NCBI GenBank assembly: GCA_028865845.1
Contig: JAGWJK010000060.1
Coordinates: forward strand, 1 to 11,354
Length of the DNA stretch: 11,354 bases
Reading direction: 5' to 3'
Source: Rhizobiaceae bacterium
GTDB taxonomy: Bacteria > Pseudomonadota > Alphaproteobacteria > Rhizobiales > Rhizobiaceae
Shown here one piece after another: positions 1 to 6,152 of this stretch; position 1 is the stretch's first letter, and each line of letters opens with the position of its first letter. A program made the position numbers and the translations under genes. A model generated the notes under the pieces. That model was not told the origin of the DNA, searched no databases, and worked only from the letters and a program-made list of their open reading frames with translations.

Positions 1-245
1 CGGTCTCTTAATTCCGAAAATCCGGTCCTGTCCAATTCCAGGCCGAGAGCTGTCGGATCGACCATGAAATGAAAAAGCAGGAATAGCGGACTTTTCCTGA
101 ACAAAAACTCCGCTATTTCAAGATTCGAAACATTGGGGTGGAGTGAAGACGCCACACGCTGACTGGAATGGTCGAGTGTTTCGTGCGACGTACGCGCCCG
201 ACGCAAAACCCTGCGCCCTCTTTCTAATGCCGATCTCTGCCGGGC
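1..245. other. No gene seen; contains one inverted repeat
   Basis: I see no convincing coding sequence here; short reading frames on both strands lack a ribosome binding site and recognisable content. The main structure is a perfect 9-bp inverted repeat, AATAGCGGA at 82-90 and TCCGCTATT at 109-117, separated by an 18-base loop. It lies downstream of the leftward NmrA-like gene, so it could be a transcript 3' end structure, but there is no U-tract in the expected place. Confidence 0.5.
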
Positions 246-1118
246 TTACGACGTGGCGGTGTTCTGCGCTGCCTCGAAGACTTCGCGTGCGGACGTCGTA
301 CCCGCGACATGTTCCGTAGCCTCGGCTCCGACGTCCATCCATCCTGCGTTCACGGCCTCATACATTTCTTCGGCGGGTCCCGTGTGGCCCTTGGGGATAC
401 CGAATTGCTCGAACGCTTCCGCCCACCCTGCACGCGGGACAGCAAATGCTTTCACCTCGAGCTTCAGGACTTCACCCAAATGCTGTGTGACCTGATCCGC
501 ACTGACCATTGAACCAAGCTCGACGATGCGATGCCCTGGCCATGCTGGTCCGGTCAAAAGGGTCGCGACCTCCGCGCCGATGTCCTTCGTCGCGACCATG
601 GTCGACTTCCGGTCAGTCGGATTGTAGAAGACTGGTAGCGTTCCGCCCTGGGCAACATGCAAGCCATAGAGGAAATTTTCGAAGAACCCGCCTGCACGCA
701 CAAAGGCGATGGGAGATGCCAGGTCGCTAAACCCTTGCTCCAGAAGCGACAGAGCTGTGATCATGCCGAGGCCGGTTGTTCTATTCGCACCCATCGACGA
801 GAGTGCTACCACGCGCGGCGGCGCTGCATTGGTGAGCGCTGCAATATAGTTCGCAATTATGCTCCGCGCTTCTTTGTAGTCAGGCGACGGCGTCCATACA
901 GATGGCAACATGACAAACGCACCTTTGACGCCTTTGAGCGCCCGTTCAATGGCCGCCGCGTCGTTCCAATCGCCGTCTACCAGCTCCACGCCCCGGTTCG
1001 CCCAGATGGCCGCCTTTTCGCGACTACGGACGAGCGCGCGGACTTTCTGGTCTTGCGCCAACAGATGTTCTGCAGTGGCACCACCGACTTTTCCGGTAAT
1101 TCCCATGACTAGAAACAT
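246..1118 (-). CDS. NmrA-like NAD(P)-binding protein (atypical SDR family)
   Basis: A 290-residue protein of the NmrA/atypical short-chain dehydrogenase group. The N-terminus has beta strand MFLVMGITG followed by the dinucleotide-binding glycines G6-x-x-G9-x-x-G12, and ALVRS around residues 28-32 places an arginine after strand beta-2, a pattern usually linked to NADP preference. VELVDGDWND (45-54), VVALSSMGAN (103-112) and FVRAGGFFENF in the middle are typical of the family. No Tyr-x-x-x-Lys catalytic pair is obvious, so a redox-sensor or a quinone-reductase-like role (as in the QorB/NmrA/YtfG group) is as likely as a classical dehydrogenase. The start at 1118 is chosen over an upstream ATG at 1223 because AGGAG sits about 6-7 bases before it and the family's beta strand begins right at this Met. 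It follows the DoxX-like gene with a 44-base gap and is probably its operon partner under the divergent LysR regulator. Confidence 0.88.
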   Translation of the reverse strand: MFLVMGITGKVGGATAEHLLAQDQKVRALVRSREKAAIWANRGVELVDGDWNDAAAIERALKGVKGAFVMLPSVWTPSPDYKEARSIIANYIAALTNAAPPRVVALSSMGANRTTGLGMITALSLLEQGFSDLASPIAFVRAGGFFENFLYGLHVAQGGTLPVFYNPTDRKSTMVATKDIGAEVATLLTGPAWPGHRIVELGSMVSADQVTQHLGEVLKLEVKAFAVPRAGWAEAFEQFGIPKGHTGPAEEMYEAVNAGWMDVGAEATEHVAGTTSAREVFEAAQNTATS

Positions 1119-1162
1119 GCGTATTCTCCTAATGTTTGTGGACAGAGCGATGTCCTGTTGAT

Positions 1163-1585
1163 TCAATGTATGAGGGGCACAATGGCCCTCATACGGGGAT
1201 CGCGAAGATAGAGGCCACCCCATGTCATCGCGCCTAGAAGCAGCGAAATGAGTTCCGGCGGCGATCCAAACTCATTAATGCGGACATGTGCGCAGATCGC
1301 GCCTCCCAGAAAGCCGGTCACAAGGATCGCGCCGAGGGCGGCGGTGGCCGGAATGGCGTAAAGGATGGCGCAGACGAATATGATCGGACCCACGATGCGG
1401 GTCAGGTCGATCGCGAACCCGGTTTCTTGCAACGTGCTTGCGATCTGTCCCGGCGCGAAAAGCTGAATGGTGCCGTCAGCCACAAGGGCAACAACGACGA
1501 TCGCGCTCATTAGCCGGCCAGCCCACGAGGCGCGATGCGTTGTCATAGCTTCAGGCAGATGATGCTGGTTCATAGTTTCGGACAT
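1163..1585 (-). CDS. DoxX-like membrane protein
   Basis: A 140-residue integral membrane protein with about four hydrophobic segments (roughly residues 23-43, 64-82, 84-101 and 111-128). The pattern of an early LVADGTIQLFAP segment, a glycine/alanine-rich central pair of helices, and H100-V-R after the third helix fits the DoxX-like (DoxX_2) family of small four-helix proteins. Related proteins have been tied to quinone-linked or thiol-oxidation chemistry, but the function of this subgroup is not established. The start at 1585 has GAGGA about 7 bases upstream; Met5 and Met14 are possible alternatives. It is the first gene of a leftward pair with the NmrA-like gene and diverges from a LysR gene across a 118-base spacer. 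DoxX plus NAD(P)-binding protein plus LysR is a frequent arrangement in proteobacteria, which suggests an inducible response to a small electrophile or redox-active compound (inference). Confidence 0.82.
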   Translation of the reverse strand: MSETMNQHHLPEAMTTHRASWAGRLMSAIVVVALVADGTIQLFAPGQIASTLQETGFAIDLTRIVGPIIFVCAILYAIPATAALGAILVTGFLGGAICAHVRINEFGSPPELISLLLGAMTWGGLYLRDPRMRAIVPLIH

Positions 1586-1631
1586 TTGTGGTCCTCGTTG
1601 CTGGATCTCGATATCCGCAACTTACTGTGTC

Positions 1632-1686
1632 TCTCAAATGTGATAAATAATGAGAAAGGGAACTCATCGTTCTCACTGATGAGAAC
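1632..1686. promoter_or_regulatory. Divergent LysR control region with four half-sites
   Basis: The spacer between the DoxX-like and LysR genes contains TCTCA (1632-1636), TGAGA (1651-1655), TCTCA (1671-1675) and TGAGA (1680-1684). The right-hand pair forms a perfect dyad, GTTCTCA-CTGA-TGAGAAC (1669-1686), which fits the T-N11-A rule for LysR-type sites. The left-hand pair is the same dyad with a wider 14-base spacer. A site for regulator recognition next to the LysR start and a second one nearer the target promoter is the usual LysR layout. The sites are seen directly; their use by this regulator is inferred. Confidence 0.65.
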
Positions 1687-1703
1687 AATACCGAGGCGCG
1701 AAA

Positions 1704-2609
1704 ATGCAAAATCTCGAACCCATCCTGATATTCGCAACGGTAGCGGAAATGGGGAGCTTCACCCGCGCTGCCGATAGCCTGGGCATTCAAAAGGGACGGG
1801 CGTCAACGGCGGTCCGGAAGCTGGAGGAAGATGTCGGTGCCAGGCTCCTCCACCGGACGACACGCAACGTGCAATTGACGGAGGACGGACGCGCATTTCA
1901 TGCCCGCGCCCGCGCTCTGCTTGCTGAAGTAGATGACCTGCACTCGATGTTCGCAGGCGATCGCGTGGCGCTGCGCGGCCGTTTAAGGGTCGACCTGCCG
2001 ACAGAAGTGGCCCGCATGACGATCGTGCCGGCCTTGCCGGATTTCATGGCCACTCACCCGGAGTTGGAGCTGGAAGTGTCAAGTAGCGATCGGCAAGTCG
2101 ATCTGGTGCAAGAGGGGTTCGACTGTGTATTGCGGCTTGGATCCATAAGGGACGAGACACTGATTGCCCGTCCACTCGGACTTTTGCGCATGACCAACGC
2201 TGCCAGTCCGGCCTATCTCGCCCGCTACGGGTTTCCTCGATCGCTAGAAGATCTTACGCGTCAGGAACATCGGACAATTCATTTTTCGACGGTTCTCGGC
2301 GCAAGACCCCATGGATGGGAATATCCGGACGGGAACGGCTACGCGACGCTTCAGTTGCCGGGGACACTACACGTCAACAGCGCGCAAACGTATGAAGCCG
2401 CGGCCCTCGCCGGCCTTGGCCTGATACAAGCACCGCTCTTGGGGATCGGCCGATACTTGGAGAGCGGAGCCCTCGTGGAAATCATACCCGATTTTCGTCG
2501 CCGGCCGCTTCCGGTTTCCCTCGTCGTAGCACATCGGAGCAATTTGTCGCGCCGAGTCCGTGCATTTATGAAATGGATCGAAGGTGTGCTGACACCGTAT
2601 CTGGAATAG
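1704..2609 (+). CDS. LysR-family transcriptional regulator (CrgA-like)
   Basis: A 301-residue LysR-type regulator of normal family length. Residues 1-60 form the winged helix-turn-helix: ATVAEMGSFTRAADSLGI, then STAVRKLEEDVGARLLHRTTR with the family's conserved leucine-hisitidine-arginine-threonine run, then LTEDGRAF. A linker helix follows (to about 88), then an effector domain beginning RGRLRVDLP (91-99) and ending around residue 296. The effector domain opening and the DCVLRLG element resemble the CrgA/AaeR-type periplasmic-binding fold. The start has CGAGG about 7 bases upstream. It is divergent from the DoxX-like/NmrA-like pair, with a dyad directly before its start, so it most likely controls both that pair and itself in response to an unknown small ligand. 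Confidence 0.93.
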   Translation: MQNLEPILIFATVAEMGSFTRAADSLGIQKGRASTAVRKLEEDVGARLLHRTTRNVQLTEDGRAFHARARALLAEVDDLHSMFAGDRVALRGRLRVDLPTEVARMTIVPALPDFMATHPELELEVSSSDRQVDLVQEGFDCVLRLGSIRDETLIARPLGLLRMTNAASPAYLARYGFPRSLEDLTRQEHRTIHFSTVLGARPHGWEYPDGNGYATLQLPGTLHVNSAQTYEAAALAGLGLIQAPLLGIGRYLESGALVEIIPDFRRRPLPVSLVVAHRSNLSRRVRAFMKWIEGVLTPYLE

Positions 2610-3017
2610 ACGGTCGCATTTGGGAAGACCGACTCTGCTTGGGAAGGGCGGGAATGGGGCGGTAAGGCTCGCCGTCCTTCGCTGTTCCAGCCGCGTCGAA
2701 GAAGACGATGACCGCAAGGACTGATGGGTGCGGCATCTCAAACACGCAAAGACAATATCAGCGGCTACCGAAGCAACAGATCGGCACGATCTCGTTGGGC
2801 ATGAGAATCGTCGTGAAGCCATGAAGCAGGACGGCGGGTCGTACGGATCCGGCCCAAAATAGGCGATGTTCGAAACGGTGTCATCGAGAAGGTCAGTTTC
2901 GTCCGACCTGTTGAAAAGCGATAGACCGCCAGGAGGTATGGCTTGGCGATCAACGCAATCTGAACGGTGTGTCCCCGTCAGCCGAGCTTCTATCGGCGAA
3001 ATTCCAGGCAGCCGGCG
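2610..3017. other. Gene-free spacer; nothing recognised
   Basis: About 400 bases between the LysR gene and the first PRC-barrel promoter. The reading frames on either strand (for example leftward frames through 2765-2953) have no ribosome binding site and no family I recognise. A short leftward frame near 2595-2740 could encode about 56 residues but overlaps the LysR 3' end and also lacks a binding site. It may be decayed sequence. Confidence 0.4.
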
Positions 3018-3042
3018 GGAACTTTGAAGTGTCGGGCGCATT
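3018..3042 (+). promoter_or_regulatory. EcfG/RpoE2-type general stress promoter for the exported PRC-barrel gene
   Basis: GGAAC at 3018-3022, 16 bases, then CATT at 3039-3042, that is GGAAC-N18-TT as described for the Sinorhizobium meliloti RpoE2 regulon. The -10 lies 47 bases before the start codon at 3090. It is not the ideal CGTT form, so it is judged on its agreement with four other promoters in this window. Confidence 0.6.
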
Positions 3043-3089
3043 CGTGGGAGCTCGTGCCTTCGTGCGAGGACAACCCAACAGGAGCATCA

Positions 3090-3533
3090 ATGAAGACCGT
3101 GATTATCGCCGCCGCCGTTTCGCTTTCCCTTACGGGTGCCGTCGTTGCCCAACAGGAAGTCGCCACCGGCTCCGACGCGATGATGGCTGGCCCCGGCATC
3201 GCCATGGGGACCGCCGCGACGATGCCCCTTAGGTACGTGGAGATCAACGATACCGACCTCGTGACGTCGAAGCTGATCGGTGTCGATATCTACAATAAGG
3301 CCAACGAGGATGTCGGAGAGATTTCCGATATCGTCATCGGCGACGGCAAGTCGGTAATCGGTATCGTCGCAAGCGTAGGTGGCTTCCTCGGTATTGGCGA
3401 GAGCTACATCGTCATTGATCCGGCGTCGCTCGCGCTCGCCAACGACAACGGCACCTGGAAGGCCTATGTCGACACGACCAAGGACGATCTCTCAAAGGCA
3501 CCGAAGTTCGACTATTCCAGGCTGAAGAAGTGA
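3090..3533 (+). CDS. Exported PRC-barrel domain protein
   Basis: A 147-residue protein with an N-terminal signal peptide (MKTVIIAAAVSLSLTGAVVAQ, cleavage probable after about residue 20) and one PRC-barrel domain at roughly 55-115. Domain marks are LIGVDIYNKANEDVGEISDIVIG, then IGIVASVGGFLGIGESYIVID. PRC-barrels are small beta-barrels found in photosynthetic reaction centre H subunits and in RimM; the stand-alone exported versions in rhizobia are stress-associated but have no proven biochemical role. The start at 3090 is chosen because AGGAG lies 5 bases upstream and the signal peptide starts there; a longer in-frame extension to 2967 would bury the signal. A second, cytoplasmic PRC-barrel gene follows 103 bases later with its own promoter. 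Both share the motif VGGFLGIG (96-103 here). The probable site of action is the periplasm. Confidence 0.88.
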   Translation: MKTVIIAAAVSLSLTGAVVAQQEVATGSDAMMAGPGIAMGTAATMPLRYVEINDTDLVTSKLIGVDIYNKANEDVGEISDIVIGDGKSVIGIVASVGGFLGIGESYIVIDPASLALANDNGTWKAYVDTTKDDLSKAPKFDYSRLKK

Positions 3534-3581
3534 TCCCTGTCAGGCGGACAGCTCTATACCCGCCGAGCCCTTCGCGTCGTC

Positions 3582-3606
3582 GGAACACCAGCGGCGTTCA
3601 TGGGTT
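3582..3606 (+). promoter_or_regulatory. EcfG/RpoE2-type general stress promoter for the second PRC-barrel gene
   Basis: GGAAC at 3582-3586, 16 bases, then GGTT at 3603-3606 (GGAAC-N18-TT). The -10 ends 30 bases before the ATG at 3637. A short hairpin (CTGTC/GACAG, 3537-3551) lies between it and the upstream gene, so the second PRC gene is probably able to be transcribed independently. Confidence 0.62.
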
Positions 3607-3636
3607 TTATCATCACTCAGATAAGGAGGAAAAATC

Positions 3637-3933
3637 ATGGATCATTCTAAGCATATTCGGTTGAGCCCGGATCAGCTCAACGCGGCCAATCTCGAAGGCG
3701 CGACTGTCTATGGCGCTGACGACCACAAGGTCGGCAAGATCGACCATATTCATGGCAGCGGAGCTTCCGCAAGCGTCGTCATCGACGTTGGAGGCTTCCT
3801 CGGCATAGGCGCCAAGCCGGTCTTAGTGCCGGTCGGCGATCTTGACGTCATGCGTGACGAAGATGGTGACGTGCATGCCGTCACAAGCTGGACCAAAGAA
3901 CAACTCAAGGACATGCCAGAACATCGCGACTAG
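3637..3933 (+). CDS. Cytoplasmic PRC-barrel domain protein
   Basis: A 98-residue single-domain PRC-barrel protein without a signal peptide. The barrel spans about residues 18-72: LEGATVYGADDHKVGKIDHIH, then SVVIDVGGFLGIGAKPVLVPVGDL. The C-terminus (TSWTKEQLKDMPEH, 83-96) is the amphipathic tail common in this group, comparable to TTKDDLSKAPKF in the neighbouring exported paralogue. Translation starts behind a very strong site (AAGGAGG, about 8 bases before ATG). The two proteins look like a compartment-split pair, one for the periplasm and one for the cytoplasm. Its role is unknown beyond association with stress regulons. Confidence 0.9.
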   Translation: MDHSKHIRLSPDQLNAANLEGATVYGADDHKVGKIDHIHGSGASASVVIDVGGFLGIGAKPVLVPVGDLDVMRDEDGDVHAVTSWTKEQLKDMPEHRD

Positions 3934-3972
3934 CACGAGTGATCGGGAATTTCCCGGCTCTGACACCAAATC

Positions 3973-3992
3973 GAGCGGCAGTCATGCCGCTC
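3973..3992. terminator. Perfect 8-bp hairpin downstream of the PRC-barrel gene
   Basis: GAGCGGCA (3973-3980), loop GTCA, TGCCGCTC (3985-3992): a perfect GC-rich stem with a tetraloop, 39 bases after the PRC-barrel stop. It is followed by AATATGTTT, not a clean U-tract, so it may be an RNA-stabilising 3' end rather than an efficient terminator. Confidence 0.45.
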
Positions 3993-4016
3993 AATATGTT
4001 TGATCCTCGTCTCGAG

Positions 4017-4038
4017 CGCTCATTGCGAGCGTTTTTTT
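4017..4038 (+). terminator. Probable intrinsic terminator with a run of seven T
   Basis: CGCTC (4017-4021), loop ATTGC, GAGCG (4027-4031), then seven T (4032-4038). The stem is only 5 bp but the T-run is clean and positioned for rightward transcription, about 80 bases past the second PRC-barrel gene. With the hairpin at 3973-3992 it probably closes the stress transcript. Confidence 0.55.
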
Positions 4039-4546
4039 CGCCACGCCGGGATACTTCCACGAACGGGAGCGAACAGTTTCTCCAGAGCCATGTCCACCTT
4101 GCAAGCTGTCTGATGGGGGAAGACCGGTCGCTCATTTTTTTCCAGGTTTTGGCACTTACCTTGACTTTCGCCGGCGGTACGCCCCGAAGGGAGCTACCCC
4201 GCATCGGCAAACCCTTGCCTTATACAGACTTGTCCTTGCTGGCTGACGCGATCGCCTTTCGAAATGGTGAAAGTTGTGCAACATCGTGGGCGTTGGATGG
4301 AAGTCGTAACCTCCGGGGTCACGGGATAGCCCTCGGCTCGACTGCGCCGGCGTGATTGACCTATCCAGTCTCCGGCGGAGAACGATATTCCCCAGCCATG
4401 TTTTGGCGCTTTCGGCGGAAGCGGATCGGGTCGGCCCGCAGGAAATTTCGTGTCTCGGCTCATCTGGTCAGCGCAACCTTTCCTTGCTTTTAATCTGTAT
4501 AGAATAGCCAGTTATTTAATTGACTACCGAATGATCCTGTGGGCAT

Positions 4547-4822
4547 ATGCACGAACCACGAGATCTGCTGGCCTGGAACGTCAAGAAGCTTCGCGTCCTC
4601 AAAGGGATGTCGCAGGAGCGCCTATCGCTCGAAGCAAATCTTGAACGCGTCGCTGTATCACAGATCGAGCGAAAGCAGGTCAATTTGGGGATAGACTCCC
4701 TGGGAAAGATCGCGACGGCTTTAAGCGTTGAAGTCGGGCAGCTTTTCTCACGGCCAGCCGAGGGAGAAGTGGCGCCGTCAAATCTTCGAGCCGGTCGGCG
4801 CCATCAATCGAAGTCACCTTGA
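4547..4822 (+). CDS. XRE/Cro-type helix-turn-helix regulator (91 aa)
   Basis: A short regulator that is almost only a Cro/C1-type HTH domain. Residues 9-66 carry NVKKLRVLKGMSQERLSLEANLERVAVSQIERKQVNLGIDSLGKIATALSVEVGQLF read in pieces: helix 2 begins MSQERLSLEA (21-30), the recognition helix is about VAVSQIERK (35-43), and the domain closes with the usual LGKIATALSVEVGQLF. A basic, probably disordered tail (RAGRRHQSK) follows. The ATG at 4547 has only a weak preceding purine stretch (GTGGGC), so expression may be low or the start leader-poor. A second XRE gene follows 57 bases downstream in the same direction; this type is common on rhizobial plasmids and islands. The target is unknown. Confidence 0.78.
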   Translation: MHEPRDLLAWNVKKLRVLKGMSQERLSLEANLERVAVSQIERKQVNLGIDSLGKIATALSVEVGQLFSRPAEGEVAPSNLRAGRRHQSKSP

Positions 4823-4879
4823 GCCAACGACGGATATCCTATTCCGGATGCCAGGCCCGAGGGCAATATTGAGGGCAAG

Positions 4880-5290
4880 ATGAGAGAGTTACCACACCCG
4901 GCCGACATCACGGTGGGCATGGCGATTAGACAGAAGCGGCTTCTGGCCAAAATGTCCCAAGGTGAACTCGGCGATCACATTGGCGTCTCCTTTCAGCAAA
5001 TCCAAAAATATGAGAGAGGAACAAACAGGGTATCGGTCAGCGCGCTCGTGGACATTGCTCTCGCCTTGGAGACTGATGTTCGACGCTTCTTTGACGAGGT
5101 GTCGCAGGGCAATGGCGTAGAGATGGACGATAGGGCATTTTTGATGACGCGTGACACTGTTGCTCTGGCGCGGGCGTTCAGCCAAATCCCGAACACGCGC
5201 CTTCGCCAGAAAATTCTTGAAATGGTGAAAGCAGCCTCTCTCTTGGGGGAGGACGGCGGGCCGGGACTATTGCGAGCGACCGCCGAGTAG
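4880..5290 (+). CDS. XRE-family regulator with C-terminal helical extension (136 aa)
   Basis: A 136-residue regulator of a type very common in rhizobia. The HTH occupies about residues 11-72: TVGMAIRQKRLLAKMSQGELGDHIGV, recognition helix FQQIQKYERGTNRVS, then ALVDIALALETDVRRFF. The C-terminal part (about 85-120, TRDTVALARAFSQIPNTRLRQKILEMV) is the predicted helical dimerisation extension typical of this group. GAGGG lies about 4-8 bases before the ATG. It shares orientation with the preceding 91-aa HTH gene (57-base gap), and the two may be co-transcribed, but their HTH sequences differ clearly, so they are not a recent duplication. Targets are unknown. Confidence 0.85.
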   Translation: MRELPHPADITVGMAIRQKRLLAKMSQGELGDHIGVSFQQIQKYERGTNRVSVSALVDIALALETDVRRFFDEVSQGNGVEMDDRAFLMTRDTVALARAFSQIPNTRLRQKILEMVKAASLLGEDGGPGLLRATAE

Positions 5291-5380
5291 TTGGCGCTCT
5301 AATCCGGATGTTCGAGCACCATGAGCGTAAGTGCGAATTTCCGCGCATCTTCTAAAGCGCGGTACTGTCAGGCATGAAAG

Positions 5381-5403
5381 TGTCCACCCAAAATAGGTGG
5401 ACA
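5381..5403. repeat. Perfect inverted repeat TGTCCACC/GGTGGACA
   Basis: TGTCCACC (5381-5388), 7-base AT-rich spacer, GGTGGACA (5396-5403). It lies between the XRE gene and the decayed IS66-like frame. It could be a regulator-binding dyad or an abutting pair of insertion-sequence ends; no T-run follows, so a terminator is unlikely. Confidence 0.45.
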
Positions 5404-5410
5404 GCAAATC

Positions 5411-5800
5411 ATGGACGATACCCCTAACTGCTGGTGCGGCTTATTGGCCACGGATGCCGCCGTCGATATGACCCGGCTTCGCGAGATAAGCCCGTCGCAG
5501 TGTGTAGAGCCCGGCGTTTCGGTCTCTCGATTTGCGCACGAACACGACGAGAATGCCGATCTCGTTCACAAGCGGCTAAAGAGGGCCAAATTGGAGCGTC
5601 CAATATCTTTGGCCTCGGGGTTCGCTCCGGTTCAGTTTGCTCCGGAAATGAACGTTGCCGGCGACGAGTGTCTGAGGAAGAGCGTGCCAGTGGGCAGTCC
5701 CGAGCCACCTCTCAGCGCAAATCAACGGCGAGGGACTTCCAATCGGCGGGGCGTTGACTTTCGGTCTGCCGGTGTCCAGGCCGATGCATCGGTCGCATAG
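5411..5800 (+). pseudogene. Decayed IS66-type OrfA (TnpA) fragment
   Basis: The frame from 5411 contains CVEPGVSVSRFAHEHDENADLVHKRLKRAK (residues 31-60, about 5501-5590), read here in two pieces: EPGVSVSRFAHEHDENA and DLVHKRLKR. It closely follows the helix-turn-helix of IS66-family OrfA proteins (EPGxSVSxVAxxHGxNAxLxxxW). The downstream FAPVQFAPE (71-79) fits the usual linker before the short C-terminal strand. The N-terminal region expected to read like RRRWSxExK is not recognisable, the tryptophan is replaced, and the rest of the frame is out of pattern, so this is a remnant. No TnpB or TnpC follows. The frame ends directly against the first hipB operator. The family call rests on my memory of the motif. 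Confidence 0.42.
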
Positions 5801-5818
5801 ATTTCCCGATCGGGAAAT
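5801..5818. promoter_or_regulatory. hipB operator 1
   Basis: An 18-bp perfect palindrome, ATTTCCCGA/TCGGGAAAT, centred at 5809.5. It is the first of three near-identical copies upstream of hipB. HipB proteins bind several short palindromes in front of their own operon (TATCC-N8-GGATA in Escherichia coli), so this is the probable autoregulatory site with a different sequence. Confidence 0.72.
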
Positions 5819-5850
5819 TTACAGAGGGATATGCGGAAAGCGATGGCCAA

Positions 5851-5868
5851 ATGTCCCGATCGGGAAAT
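5851..5868. promoter_or_regulatory. hipB operator 2
   Basis: The second copy, ATGTCCCGA/TCGGGAAAT, centred at 5859.5, with a single mismatch (G at 5853) in the left arm. It lies 50 bp, about five helical turns, from operator 1. Confidence 0.7.
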
Positions 5869-5900
5869 TTGTCTCGACAAGAAGGGAAAGATGCTGCTAT

Positions 5901-5916
5901 TTTCCCGATCGGGAAA
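5901..5916. promoter_or_regulatory. hipB operator 3, overlapping promoter/translation start region
   Basis: The third copy, TTTCCCGA/TCGGGAAA, centred at 5908.5, 49 bp from operator 2 and ending 5 bases before the hipB ATG. A possible promoter (TCGACA at 5874-5879, TATTTT at 5898-5903, 18-base spacer) would place the -10 on this operator. The GGGAAA of the right arm is also the only purine-rich stretch that could serve as ribosome binding site. Binding here should block transcription and perhaps translation. Confidence 0.72.
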
Positions 5917-5921
5917 TTCGA

Positions 5922-6152
5922 ATGGCAAAGCAGGTTAGAAGCCCAGCCGATATCGGCGCTCTGGTGAGAACCGCACGCAAGGAGCAAAACTTGCGGCAGG
6001 ATGAGCTTGCCGGTGTCGCGGGCGTTGGCCTGCGGTTCATTGTTGATCTTGAGGCCGGCAAGCCGACAGCACAGATCGGAAAAGTGTTGCAGGTTCTGCA
6101 AACGCTCGGTTGCTCGATCGACATTTTGGAACCTGGTGAGCGCAGGCGATGA
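5922..6152 (+). CDS. hipB: HipB-type antitoxin (XRE-family HTH repressor)
   Basis: A 76-residue antitoxin and repressor. Residues 11-70 form a Cro/C1 HTH: IGALVRTARKEQNLRQDELAGVAGV, recognition helix GLRFIVDLEAGKP, then IGKVLQVLQTLGCSIDI. The ending LGCSIDILEPGE is characteristic of HipB antitoxins, whose last strand forms the dimer's intersubunit sheet. The start at 5922 is chosen because the family's domain begins just after it; an in-frame extension to 5754 would run through all three operator palindromes. Its stop overlaps the hipA start by 4 bases (ATGA), so the two are translationally coupled. It should bind HipA, hold it inactive, and repress the operon through the three upstream palindromes. 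Confidence 0.9.
   Translation: MAKQVRSPADIGALVRTARKEQNLRQDELAGVAGVGLRFIVDLEAGKPTAQIGKVLQVLQTLGCSIDILEPGERRR

Larger units (their letters stand above)
3934..4546. other. Gene-poor stretch with hairpins; no gene recognised
   Basis: About 610 bases without a gene I can defend. A rightward frame at 3939-4355 (138 codons) and leftward frames at 3905-4210 and 4194-4463 lack ribosome binding sites and recognisable motifs and overlap strong hairpins. The left end carries three inverted repeats (listed separately where strong). The right end (about 4480-4530) is AT-rich and probably holds the promoter of the following HTH gene, with TAGAAT at 4500-4505 as a possible -10. Confidence 0.4.

Noticed and set aside
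246..1223. Longer NmrA-like protein starting at 1223
   Set aside because: The extra 35 residues overlap the DoxX-like gene's end, are not family-like, and lack a good binding site; 1118 has AGGAG and the family's first strand.
2367..3041. 224-codon leftward frame across the LysR 3' end and the spacer
   Set aside because: It overlaps the LysR coding region and has no recognisable domain; a nearby leftward PAVLLHGF peptide looked like a hydrolase start but nothing downstream supports it.
5754..5921. In-frame N-terminal extension of HipB with repeated FPDREI-like motifs
   Set aside because: The repeated peptide comes only from reading the three operator palindromes in frame; the HipB fold and plausible start are at 5922.
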